From Brachionus manjavacas (lineage: Eukaryota > Rotifera > Eurotatoria > Ploima > Brachionidae), in the NCBI GenBank assembly GCA_019054805.1, contig JAHQIY010000002.1, forward strand, positions 558,001-622,000: a stretch of 64,000 nt of DNA, in the 5' to 3' direction. Numbering within the stretch: the first letter of the stretch is position 1; each line of letters opens with the position of its first letter. Below, piece after piece: positions 12,125 to 23,195 of this stretch. The notes beneath the pieces are model-generated. The model worked only from the letters and a program-made list of their open reading frames with translations, was not told the origin of the DNA and made no database searches. Position numbers and translations under genes: made by a program.

Positions 12125-13969
12125 TTAGTCCACAAAAAACTTCTTTGCCTTATTTTTTGCATCGTTTGTAAGTGCAACTTTTGCTAGGTCACTCATTACA
12201 CATTTTGACATTGGCTTGGGCAGCTTGCAGGGATTATTATCAATGAAAATCAGCCTTGAAGGAGCCAGCCTGTTTGATAGATTCGGCAATGGCTCTTTTT
12301 CGAATTTACTATCAAAAACTTTTAGAATTAGACTGAATTTTTGATAAATTGAAGTTTAGGATCAAAATGATTATTCAAAATTTTAAAACTTTATTTGTCT
12401 AATAATTTCGATAATTTTTAAAAATTAAATACTAAACAATACTAGACTTGTTATGTATAACAATGGTTCATAATCAAATTTAAAAAAAAATGATTTACAA
12501 TAACAGTCGAACCTCGTTATAACGAAGTCCTCCGTTCCAAAAAAAAACATGTTCGTTATAGAGAGGTATGTTATAACGAAAATTCCTTTTAAAAAGATGG
12601 GGTGTGAAATTTCGGTTCCATAAATTTTATTGAAAAAAAATAAGAAAAATTGAAAAAAATAAGAAAAAAAATTAGTGTTTAACAAAATAATTTGAAATTT
12701 TTTGTTGTTTCACTTCGACATTTTTCATTATTGAGGTCTCGATTTCCTGGAGTTTTTCATTCATTAAATCTCGATTTTGATTTTTATCAGCAAGCAAAAA
12801 ATCTCGTTGTTGTTTAATCATATTCAAGAATTCTTGGCGAGAAATGATCTTTTTGTAATCTTCTTCAATCTCAGTCTCTAGCACTTCAACAACAATTTAC
12901 AATTTTATTTCTATATTTCACTTTAAACGAATTAATTATACCTTGATCAAGTGGTTGAAGAACAGAAGTACATTTGGCAGGAAAAAATTTTAGCTCGATA
13001 TTATTGAATTTTTTTTTCTGTTTTATGTCCACTAAAATTGTCCAAAATTAAAATTTCATACAATTTCGAACCGACTTTTTGAATTGAGCGAAAGATATGT
13101 TAGGGCTGGACTTACTAATTCTGTTCCATTACTTCTTAGACTGGTAAATGAGTATAGACGAGGTTTCGAATCTAGATTTGTTAACTATCCAACTCCATTG
13201 TGTAATTGCTACCTTGTCATAGACTCTTTTTTCCCTGAAAACTAAACCGATATAACTTTTGTGTCTATTTTCTGCCTTTCAAAAACGATTTTTTATTTCT
13301 TTTCTTCTTTCTTTTTTTCTTTTCTTTTAATTCCTTTTCAAATTTCAATTATTTAACTATATTTTTTAATTCTTATTTTATTCAGTAACTTTTATTTTAA
13401 TCATTTTTTTTATTTATTTTTTATTTTTTATTTTTCTCTGAAGGAGCTAACGCTCGATACAGATTTACAAATAAATAAATAAATATACTTCATTTGGTTC
13501 TTTTTTTGAAGGTACGTCAAAAAGAGGTTTACGTTATAAAGAGTTTCGTTATAGCGAGGTTCGACTGTAGAATAGATCATAGAGACAAAAAATAAACAAA
13601 TCCTAAAATATTGACATTTTATTTGATCATTAATATTTCTCTGTTAATTAAATTTAACATTTATTTGTTGAATTTAGTGAAACATATTTTTTTTCATCAT
13701 CAAAGTTAAAAATGCTCAATTTTATCAATTTAAATAAATAAAAAAGATTTTTATTTATGTAATTTTTCCAAGTTTTGCATGAAAATTTACAATTCCTCGA
13801 TTATCAATTTATTTGCCTTCTTTATTCGAGCAATTAAGAAAGTTTCAGCCTAAATCTACATAGTGAAATAAACAAACTAATCGCAGATAATGCTGATGCC
13901 ATAAAAAACGGATACGCGAGGGTGTTTAAAATCAAGAGCCAATTGCTACGCTCATGTCTATCGCAATAT
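12125..13969 (-). CDS. Unidentified minus-strand reading frame, two candidate exons, 5' end not found
   Basis: Coding-like segments at 13860-13969 and 12125-12318 join in phase across a GT-AG intron. The first encodes a hydrophobic stretch (SNWLLILNTLAYPFFMAS and following residues) that could be one or two membrane helices. The second encodes a hydrophilic tail (LAPSRLIFIDNNPCKLPKP, ending KKFFVD and a stop). I do not recognise the family. The intron would hold the Tigger element. No upstream exon was found before LNX. The opposite strand of 13838-13980 is also open (KLIADNADAIKNGYARVFK), so the strand of that exon is uncertain. It may be a decayed gene. Confidence 0.35.
12672..13080 (-). 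pseudogene. Tigger transposase relic (C-terminal DDE part)
   Basis: On the minus strand the frame reads ILDNFSGH, a stop, then AKCTSVLQPLDQGI, the signature following the second catalytic Asp in pogo/Tigger transposases. A 70-residue open frame ending KQQKISNYFVKH follows, the usual family C-terminus. At least one in-frame stop and frame changes make it non-functional. The N-terminal DNA-binding half is missing. Confidence 0.85.
13085..13490 (+). mobile_element. 5'-truncated non-LTR retrotransposon tail
   Basis: Plus-strand peptide RYVRAGLTNSVPLLLRLVNE ... YPTPLCNCYL ... SFFPEN then stop, a T-rich 3' region, a small stem (gagctaacgctc) and an (AAATA)n tail. It matches the copy at 18045-18415 in protein and layout. 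It is inserted in the Tigger relic. Confidence 0.75.
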
Positions 13970-14084
13970 CTACGATTAAAAATAATTTTATTTCATAATT
14001 TATATCATTTTTTTTAAATTAAACAAGGAATTTTTAATTTTTTTAAATAAAATTTTTTAAATTCAACTTTTAATTTTGAAGGCT

Positions 14085-14240
14085 AATGGTGTACATAACA
14101 TCTGCAAATGGCACTACGCTAGAAAATACTCAAATTCGATTTCTGCTAAATTTGCAGAGTTAAGCAGACTTTGAAAATTGATGCAACTATGCATGTTGCA
14201 CTTTTAGAACAAGTAGAATAAAAAATGATACAATTTTTAT
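14085..14240. repeat. Dispersed repeat with CTGCAAATGG/TTTGCAGA words
   Basis: Shares gcactacgct, atttctgct, aatttgcaga and gttgcact blocks with 15715-15865. Related words occur in the MULE MITE at 49669-50024 and at 58440-58570. Confidence 0.45.
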
Positions 14241-14887
14241 CATTTTATTCTGGCTTTTTGTACTGAATTTCACGAAACTATTACGCAGGTTTGGACGATC
14301 TAGTGTAAGAGTTTGTCTTTTGATTTTATACTCTTTGTGATTGAGTTGTTTCATGAAGGTGTAATGTTGACGTTCTTAGGGTTCAAACTGGCCTAGAGGA
14401 TGCTGAAGGGTATAATTAAGATTTTGGTGGGATTGCCTGGGAGACACCTAATGCCGCTAGAAACAGTAGCGCAGTCGCTAGAAATAGCAAGTCTTACAGG
14501 GAACCCTCAAACGAGAATTTAAGTAAGGGAGTTTAAAAGAAAGAAGAGTTTTGTTTATTTTTTTATTTAGAAAAATAAATCTTCTTCTTAAAATAATAAT
14601 TATTTTAGATTAAAAATTTAACAAATATTTAAATGTTAAATCTTAAGAATCATGCAAAGTTATTTTAATCGACATTTAAGACTAGTTATACATAAACATA
14701 TATTTGCATAATTAATAAGATTGAAAAATTAGACATCTTTTAATTTCAATTTGAAAATTTTAAAAAAAATTTTTTTATTTGAAATTCTTACTTTGTGTTG
14801 TTGTGGTGCGTCCACCACTACAAAAGTAAATAAAAATGATGTATAAAATCTAAAATATGATGGCAAAACCATCATTTATTTTATTGA
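14241..14887. other. Unassigned stretch between repeats
   Basis: 14280-14520 is less AT-rich than its surroundings, which suggests a decayed insertion or exon, but all frames are interrupted and I do not recognise it. The remainder is AT-rich. Confidence 0.3.
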
Positions 14888-14896
14888 GTAAAAATA

Positions 14897-15570
14897 GATA
14901 TCTTTTTCTCTCTGCTAGTAATTTTTTTTGCTTTTGCTTGCAATTTTTTTTGCTTTTGCTTGCAATTTTTTTTTAAATGCTTCCTAAAAAATTAATACCT
15001 GCTAGCTAATTTCGACAATAAATTAAAGAGAAAAACCAGTTAATATTAATCAACAATTTGAATTACTTAACACTTGATAGCAGCAGCAACAACAACAAGC
15101 TACTCCTTAGGAAAATTAGTTTCAAGAGTATTACGATTTATCCAATGTTATAAATAGTGAAAACTTATCAAATCCTTTACAATTAAATGAACCGAATGAT
15201 TTAAATATTGATCAAAATTATTAAGCTAATGCACAAAAATCTTCAAATGGTCCAAAACGTCGTGGCAGACCTCGTGGTTCTACAGCTAAATAAAGAAATA
15301 CAGAAAATAGTTCTGTCAGATAATCACAAAGACAGCGAAAAAATTAATTTTGATATTTGTATATGAAATTTTTATTTTTTTTGTCGGTACTAAGCTTAAT
15401 TTCTTTTTTCTTCTTTTAAAACTTAATTTGAATAAAATTTCAATACTTTTATTTTTGCTATCATAAACATAATTTTACGAGCAGGTGAAAAAAAATTTCA
15501 GCAGAATAAAATAATTCCTATCATTATATTAGTTAGCATAAAATTTTGCTAGAAGAAAAAAAAATGTCCG
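14897..15570 (+). mobile_element. Deleted MULE (Mutator-like) copy with 9-bp target-site duplication
   Basis: Flanked by GTAAAAATA at 14888-14896 and 15571-15579. Left end GATATCTTTTTCTCTCTGC; right end, read inward, GGACATTTTTTTTTCTTC, both resembling the ends of the 54995-58274 element. It retains the 3' coding tail: a CAG/CAA run near 15080, then SSNGPKRRGRPRGSTAK and a stop near 15292. Zinc-finger and catalytic regions are absent. Confidence 0.85.
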
Positions 15571-15579
15571 TAAAAATAT

Positions 15580-16284
15580 ATGTTTTACGTCAATAAAAAA
15601 CTTTCTGCTTGGTTTTTAAGGTTTTGTGAAGTTTAAAAAAAAGGACAAAATGTAAAAAAATTAAGTAACTTTTTTTCTAAAAGTTTAAAATTGATTCTAT
15701 AAATGCAGCAAAGTGAAAAATTCAGAGCTGCATCAACTGTAAAAGTATGCGAATGGAATGCAAAATCTCTGCAAAATGCACTACGCTCAATTAGATTGAA
15801 ATTTAATTTCTGCTTAATTCTGCAAATTTAGAAGTTGCACTATGTTGCATTTACAGAACTAAGTTTAGACCTTTAGAAAAAAAGCTGTTCAATATTTGTA
15901 CATTTCTTTCAGTTCTTTTTATCATTTATACTGAATTTCACAAAACCTTTTTTAAAAGATATAAAATTTAATGTAAGCTAAAATATTTTGAATTAAATAA
16001 AAAAAGAGAGAAAATTTAATTTAAATAAGGTACTTTAGAAACATTTTATTGGATTTGAATAGAAAAAAATAAAATGTAAATTGAAAAAAAAATTGAAATC
16101 ACTCAAATTATTTCATTTATTTGAAATTTTAAAATTAAAAATTTTTATCTTTTTAATAATAATTAAATAATTAATTTTTCTTCCAATTTTTTCAGAGCGA
16201 ATGTTTTAATCACCTGAGATACTAATGAACTTTTTATAATTTCACATTGTTCTTTTTTTTTAATTTTCAATTAAAATTTTAACT
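15580..16284. other. AT-rich spacer with one dispersed repeat
   Basis: Contains the second copy of the 14085-14240 repeat (about 15715-15865) and otherwise AT-rich sequence up to the LNX stop codon, where the LNX 3' UTR should lie. Confidence 0.45.
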
Positions 16285-19200
16285 TTAAACTATTGATCCC
16301 GGACATGAAATTATTACAAAACGAATGAGACCATGCACTGATTTGAGGTATTGAACGGCATCAGAGTGCGATGAATTCTGAAGACTAACACCATCAACTG
16401 ATAAAATCATGTCCCCAGATCTAATGAAAAATCAGATTTTTTTTAGAAAAAAACAACAAACTACCTTAATTTTTTAGATTTTGCTGCGCTTGAGTCCGGA
16501 ATTACTGATTTAATGAATATTTTATCATCATTAGTGTCTTTTCCTCCAGCAATCGTGAGGCCAAGATACTCATTTGTTCCTTTAAAAACCTGAACACTTT
16601 TTGCTATTTGATAAGTGCTAAAAATACATTAAAAGATATTTTTTTTCTTTCAATTTGGAAATATTACATCGGTATTGATATAAAATATCGCCAAGTCGGT
16701 TTAAAAACAAGGGTATCTTCATGGCTATCTGGACTTCTTACATATGCTATTGAGACCATATCTGAACTTTTTGCATTCTGAATCATTTCAGAAGCGTTGC
16801 GTTTTGTTTCTCCAATTAGAGATTCTTCATTTATACAAATTATTAAGTCAGCTTTCTGTAATTAATTAATTTTATTAAAATTTTGCAAATTTTTCTCAAA
16901 ATTATACCCTAATGTATTTTGTTTTTTCACTGCAACTCTTTGGTTCAATGGATGATACAAAAATCGGCGTACTCTCACCTTCATAGGAATTGAGTCCACC
17001 GTCAATTAATAAGCCCAATGGTTCATCTTTTTCCTTAAATAAAGGGAAAATAATCAGCATTTTTTTAATTTGTTTAATTTTCTATTTACTTTTGCTAAAT
17101 TAAGATTAAATTCTTGCCAGATTGATGTTCTTTCTGAATTTGTTTTTCGACATCTAGACTCATTATGACCCTCAACTATTGGCAAATTAGGAGCTATTTC
17201 TCTGGATACCAACAATGAAACCATACTAGTGCTTTCCTTTAAAAAAATAAATAATTGGCAAAATAAATTAGCAATAAAACCTACTAAGATAATTCGGTGA
17301 GCTTCTTCCTTGCTTCCATTTTTTAAATTTTGACCATTTATCTCTAAAATTCTGTCATAAACTCGAATTCTTCCGTCATGATGTGCCAAACTGTTCTTAA
17401 GCTGAAATTGATTTTAATTGATTTAAAAAGAATGAAAACAAATTAAAATTTTAAAATTTGAATTACTATGTGTAGAATGAAGACTCCTTTTTCTTTTCTA
17501 AAAAAAAATTAGAATTAAAATTATCTAAAGAGTTCTTTCAAAGCATACTTTCGACTTCCTATTTTAATTCCCAAATTTTGGCCACGTTGCTTCGGGATAT
17601 CAATTTTAACTATTTCTTTAAAAAAAATTATCAAAAATTCATTGTAATGATATTAGCAAACCTTCACGGTATTCATAATTTTCATATTCTTCATTTTCTT
17701 CTAAAGATTCTCTATAAACAGTCATTTTACAAATAGGTATGGCTTGGCAAAATAAATCAGTCACTTCTTGATGTGTATAACTGGTCAAATCGATCCCATT
17801 TAACTATGTTACTTATGATTAGATTTATACGTCTAGGTGAAACATGTTTACCTTTATTATATGATCTCCTGGTTGAAGACGACCGTCTTTATCAGCAAAA
17901 CTATCTGCTTTAATTTGTTGAATAACCGTAGTTATCTGAAAATAAAATTTGGCCAAATGAATAAAAAAGAATTTTTTAAATTTCAGATTTAATTTTTTGA
18001 TGTTTGCAAGGGGTGACAACTTTTGAAATCGATAGTTTTTGTTACCTTTAAGAGATATGTTAGGGCAGGACTGAGCCACTCTGTTCCATTAGCTGTCAAA
18101 CTAGTGGAAGAATATAACAAAAGTTTCGAATCAAGATATATCGAGTACCCAACTCCATTGTGTAATTGCTACCTTACAAATTCTTCTTTTTTTCCTGAAC
18201 TACTAAATATTTAACCATGTCATTATTACCTGTCACTTTCTTTTTCAATTAATATTTTCTTTTTTTTTTTCTTCTCTTTTATTTTATATTTACTAAATCT
18301 TTTTGATTTTTCTTTCAAATTTAATTTTATTTTTATTTATGATTTTTTAATTTTAATTTTTATTCTGAAGAAGCTTTTGCTCTGTACAGAAAACAAATAA
18401 ATTATTTATCCCTCAAAGCTAGAAGATAAATATAGATTTTTTACTATGAGTTAAGTTAAGGTAAAAGGGTTAATCCCATTATTCCCTTCCATTAAATATT
18501 CTAATCGAAATCTTTGGTCAAACTCAGTGACTGGAATAATCATTTTTAATAAAATAAAGGACCCATAATTATTTTTATTATTATTATTATTATTACTAAA
18601 ATTAATTTTTGATTTTTTTTTTTTGATTTGAACATTTCTCATATTCATCAAATAAATTAATTCTTTGTTCCTTACACCATCCATTTACAGTATACTAATT
18701 CCTACTGTTAACTCCTTAGATTTGTTTCTTATTTTTATCTTTTTTTTTTTCTATTACATGATATTTATCTTCAATTGAAGCTCGTTGAAGTTTTCTTTTA
18801 AAACTTAAAGTAAGATAAAATAAAAAAAAGAAAAAAATGTATAACTACTAATTTTACCGTAAAAGTAAAAAGGGACAAAATTTCTAATTACATGAAAAAT
18901 TAATTCTTTATAGTTTATAAGTAGATATAATAAAAAAAAATTTACGTTAACGCAGGTTTCGTTTTTTTAATGGAATATTTTTGTAAAAAAAAAGTAAAAA
19001 TAAGTAAAAAAAAGTAATTTATAATTTTACTTGATATTCTGTTATATTCTGTGATAAAAATGGAAATTTATAATCCAAAATGCATCCAACTAAAGATTAT
19101 TAAAGGTTTCTAGATTTTTTTTAAATTTAGCTCTATTTTATTTTTTGACAAATAATTCTATTTTATTAAAATTTTTATTTAATTTCAGCTTGAATTACAA

Positions 19201-21318
19201 AATTCTTTTATTTTATCTATCATTGAATTAAAGTTTAATTTAGAAGCGAAATTTATACCAAAAAACTTGGTCCGTTATAAAATAATCAGAGTAGCAAATT
19301 TTTAATGAAAACAATCTTAACTGAGTATTTTTCTTTGAAATAAATTCCATAAAATATTTTACATAAAAACTAGATCAAATCTCTTCCAAATCCTCCTGAG
19401 TTGAATCTAATTGAAAAGAAATGGAACGAAAAATTGTTTAAGGTAAAAGAAGGTATAGAATTAAGTCCAAGCTATTAAAAGTTTTTTTGAATTTCACAAA
19501 AAGTTAACACCCAAAAATTCTCAGTCTTATATTAATCAATTAAAAGAAGCAGTTTGAATAATATTAAAAAAATTAATTCCAAGAGCTTTTTATTAGTTTA
19601 TTAAAATTATTAAAGAATCATTAAAAAATCATTTAAAAGTAAAAAGTAACAACTTTTTACATAATATATCTTTAGTTGGATGCATTTTGGATTATGCATT
19701 ACCATTTTTATTTCAGAATAAAATTACTTTTTATTTTATTTATTCTTCCTGTTTTTTACTAAAATTCACCAAGATTTCATTAAAAAAAACGAAATCTACG
19801 TTAATTGACATAAATTTTCCTATTTTCACGTAAATTTTACACAATTTTCATATAATTACGCAAAAAGATTTGATAGAATTATTTTTGTGAGGTTCTATGG
19901 CCTATGAAAAAGAATATATAAAAAAACCATAAATTTTTGATGTCCGTGAATAAACAGCCTCCTTATATCAAATTCATTTATCGTGTTGATGTAAAAAATA
20001 TTAAACGATACCATTAAGAATTAAATGAATAAGTTTAATGTGAATATTGATAAATTTGACTTAAAATTAGTGATGGGAAACAAAAGTACCAAGAACATGA
20101 CCAATATTTTTTTTACTCTCTTCTTCTGAATTTCAAAACTAAATTTCATAATTTCACTTTTAGTTAAAATTATTAATCTAATGAAAATTTTTATTTTTAA
20201 AATTTTGGAGAAGTGTACTCTCAATAAAAATTCAAAAGAAAATAGTTTTTATTATTTATCAAAATAGTATTTGATTTTAAACAAAGCAGCAAAAAAATTA
20301 GCGTGAAAGAATATTTTAGCAAAAAAGAAAGAAGCTGAATTGAACGACCAAACTGGAGTGAAGATTTCACATTTTTTAAGAAAATTATATTTAGATAGTG
20401 CAAAGCATCAAATTTAATTTAATTATAAAAAATTAATAATTACCAAAGGTGTATCACAGCCACCCACTATTGAAATACCAATGTCTTCATATCCTCGGTG
20501 AATTTCAATCTGGCAAAATTTACCGGGTATGATTGGCTCTTTGGCAATTTCTTTCAATTTGGTTTTGTTAAACTTACAAGAAAATAAATTTTGATCTTAC
20601 CAGATATCTTGTTTTTGTAAGGACAATCTAATAAATGATTAGACAAAACGCTCCTTGGACCTTGAAACTCACATCCAATACTTGCATTCGAACAATAAGT
20701 CACTGATCCCTTACACCTGAATAAACATGAAATTAATTTTTTTTATTAAATCAAAAGACCAAAGATAATAAGCAACTTGGTCATTAGATGAGTTTGAAGT
20801 AGGTGTCTAGGCAGCACTTCCTCACAGTAGTCAATGTTGGGACATACGACAAGTAATTTTTCAATAATTCTATTAAAAAAAACTAGTTAAAGAATACAAT
20901 TTTAATTTAATTTTAATATTTATTTTGTTTGACCTCCTCAAAGCTTGACTAGCTTTATGGCAATATTTCCAGTCAATTTTTTGGTTATCAATGGGGCAAT
21001 ATTTAAAACGCATCAAATAGTTCTGAAGACAAATTGAACAAAATGTACATCCACATTTTGAATCTACAGGATCAACAAATGGTTGGAAGCATAAGTGACA
21101 AATGAGCTCGTCATCGACTGTGCCTTCATAGTCGTACAAATGGGCGCTTTCTTTTGGGTGACACTTAAACAAAATAGATTAAAATTTTTAATTACTTAGA
21201 GATTTTGGCGGTCTACTTGACCACAGACTCGACAAGCGACCAAGAGAACGCCTTTTCTCAAGGCCTTAATGAAACCATTCTCGTTATCGTAAATATTTTG
21301 ACTCTTATTTCCGTTCAT
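16285..21318 (-). CDS. LNX: LNX-type E3 ubiquitin ligase (RING + four PDZ), fifteen exons
   Basis: Ligand-of-Numb-X family; in other animals it ubiquitinates Numb and scaffolds membrane partners. Exons from the 5' end: 21217-21318, 20934-21163, 20777-20869, 20601-20716, 20444-20550, 17852-17935, 17662-17803, 17549-17615, 17467-17497, 17285-17401, 17090-17236, 16908-17033, 16668-16855, 16465-16617, 16285-16420. Every junction keeps phase, giving 612 residues (vertebrate LNX is about 690-730). Seen: CxxC zinc motifs near 29-36, RING 56-90 (CHLCFQPF ... CGCTFCSICL ... CPID), zinc-finger-like segment 125-178, then PDZ1 (IGISIVGG), PDZ2 (LGIKIGSR), PDZ3 (LGLLIDGG) and PDZ4 (LGLTIAGG), ending ISCPGSIV. 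The canonical RING His is Cys73. The donor of exon 3 (GTTGCT) is weak. Intron 5 (2.5 kb) holds a LINE tail and a Tc1-like element. Confidence 0.92.
18045..18415 (+). mobile_element. 5'-truncated non-LTR retrotransposon tail in LNX intron 5
   Basis: Plus-strand peptide RYVRAGLSHSVPLAVKLVEE ... YPTPLCNCYL ... FFPELLNI then stop, T-rich 3' region, short stem (agcttttgct) and a short AAATAAATT tail. Same family as 13085-13490. It is antisense to LNX. Confidence 0.75.
18875..19860 (+). mobile_element. Tc1-like element with long inverted arms, mostly deleted
   Basis: The inner inverted repeats are exact: AATCCAAAATGCATCCAACT at about 19072 and its complement at about 19673-19695. Similarity continues outward in mirror order (ttacgttaac...tttcgttttttt against its complement near 19780-19805), giving arms of roughly 200 bp. 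Between them, NPPELNLIEKKWNEKLF resembles the third catalytic region of Tc1 transposases. The rest of the transposase is gone. Confidence 0.6.
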
Positions 21319-22260
21319 TTCTTTTCTATTGTCTTTTTTCCTAAAGCACTTTGTTTATCATTTTTTGATTTTTAATAAGGAAAGAATTTTGGTATTTTAG
21401 AGGATTTTAGTCTTAATAAATGAGTCTCTATGAATAGCCTAATTTTAGATTAATTTGTAGACAAATAATAAAAGTCAGTCGATAGAAAAAAAAACTATCT
21501 AGATTGATTAGACTTAGCTAAGATCTTAAATTTTAACCAAATGTAAACACAACCGATTTTTTATTAAGATCAAATTAGTTCGAAATTTTTCAAGGCAATT
21601 CCCAATTAGTCTCGTTTCATTTTATGTCTCGATAAGGTCTAAAATACTTGCTAATTACAATAAATTTTCTTTTCTTGGACATAGTTGTAACTTTTATGAG
21701 ATTGTTAAGTTTTTAAAATTGATTTTTTAAACTTAATTTAAAAATATTAGTTCATTTGATTTATTTTCAGTGAAATTGCCAAATAATCATTTTATAAAAA
21801 TTTTAGAATTATTAAAAATTTTGGTCATTATCAAAGTATATTGAAAATTATTTAATTTTTCAAGTTTCAAGGTTAATCAAGAGATTAGTGTCCTTGTCTA
21901 TTAAAAACAATTAAAAATTCAAATATTCTATATTAAATAAATATAAAGTTTATATTATTAATTAAAACATAATTTGAAAAATTAACATATCAAAGTTTTT
22001 ATAATAATTTTTAATTTGCTTACAAAATCTTTAATATTGATGTTAATGCTTTAGAATAATGGGTGAAGATAAAGTTTTAGGAATTTTTTCAAAAGGTCAT
22101 TTCTTCTTCATTTTTAAAGAATGAAGACTGAGGCCAATTTTTTTTTTAATAGTTTATTTAATATTTAAAATGTATGGCTTTGAGTAATAAAACTCCTTCG
22201 CCATTCGTATTTAAAATTTAAAAAAAGAGTCCATAAAAAGTTATATCAAATTAATTAAAT
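21319..22260. other. LNX upstream region
   Basis: AT-rich spacer up to the Tigger element. It should contain the LNX promoter, but no core motif is clear. Confidence 0.4.
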
Positions 22261-22426
22261 TACAGTCATTCCTCGGTATAACGAGCAAGTTGGACGAAAA
22301 TTTTTGTGCTCGTTTTATCGAAACTCGTTTTATCGAAATCCCATTGAAAAGGATGGGCAAATTTTATTTTTTTATTAAAATTTTTAATTGAAAAAGTTAA
22401 AACAAAAAGATAAATAAAACTAAAAA

Positions 22427-22934
22427 TTAAGCTTTTTTTACAAAATCTGCGATACTGGATTGTTTGGTTTTAAATTTTTCTAGTACAATATTTTCAGTAT
22501 TAAACAAAAAGTCAACAACGTTGGAAAAATCTTCTTTTTTATTTAGAAAAAAATCTTTTAAATCATCAATTCTTTCGATTGCATCCTTTGAGCTAAAATC
22601 TGATTTTTTTGGTTTTGTAATTTCCACTCACTGTACAATTACTGTATTTTTGAACTTGTTCGAACCAAAACAACACTGATTTATCGACGTCATCGTAACT
22701 TGACAATTTAATTCGTTTTTTTTCGGGGCCGCATAAATTTTTTTCGTAGTGTTCTAATATTTTTGCCTTCGACGAGAGAATTGTTGATATTGTCGATGTA
22801 TTTACGCCGTATTCTTTAGAAAGTGTAGTGGCAGTTATTTTTTGATCGCAGTGTTTTTTTATAATTTCTATTTTAGTCTCAAGCGGGATACACTTTCTTT
22901 TTTTTTGAGCAAGTTTACCTGTCATTTTTTTCAA
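22427..22934 (-). pseudogene. Tigger transposase, catalytic core deleted
   Basis: The frame at 22593-22934 encodes a CENP-B/psq-type helix-turn-helix start (LETKIEIIKKHCDQKITATT, LSKEYGVNTSTISTIL) and the beginning of the second DNA-binding helix domain. The overlapping frame at 22427-22627 ends KQSSIADFVKKA, the family C-terminus. About 300 residues containing the DDE triad are missing, so the product could at most bind DNA. Confidence 0.85.
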
Positions 22935-23195
22935 TTAGATTATACAAACAAGTATTTATATTCAATTATAAAAAGAAAATTAATTTTTTTTAATCTTTTT
23001 TTAATACACAAGTGTGAAAGTTTTTTTTTCAAGCTCGTTAAAGGAAATTTTTTCTTAAGAAAATGATTAAGCGGTCTTTCAAAATAAGCTCGTTTTATCA
23101 AGTTTTCGTTCTATAGAAACTCGTTCAATCGAAAACATTTTTATATCTCGTTGTATTGCTCGTAATCGGTTCCAGGTAAAATGTTGGTTATAAAG

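Larger units (their letters stand above)
12504..13567 (-). mobile_element. pogo/Tigger-like DNA transposon relic
   Basis: Terminal inverted repeats: CAGTCGAACCTCGTTATAAC at the left, its near complement ending ...GGTTCGACTG at the right, next to TA (13568-13569; left flank taa). The interior carries a minus-strand transposase relic and a LINE tail inserted within it. Confidence 0.85.
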
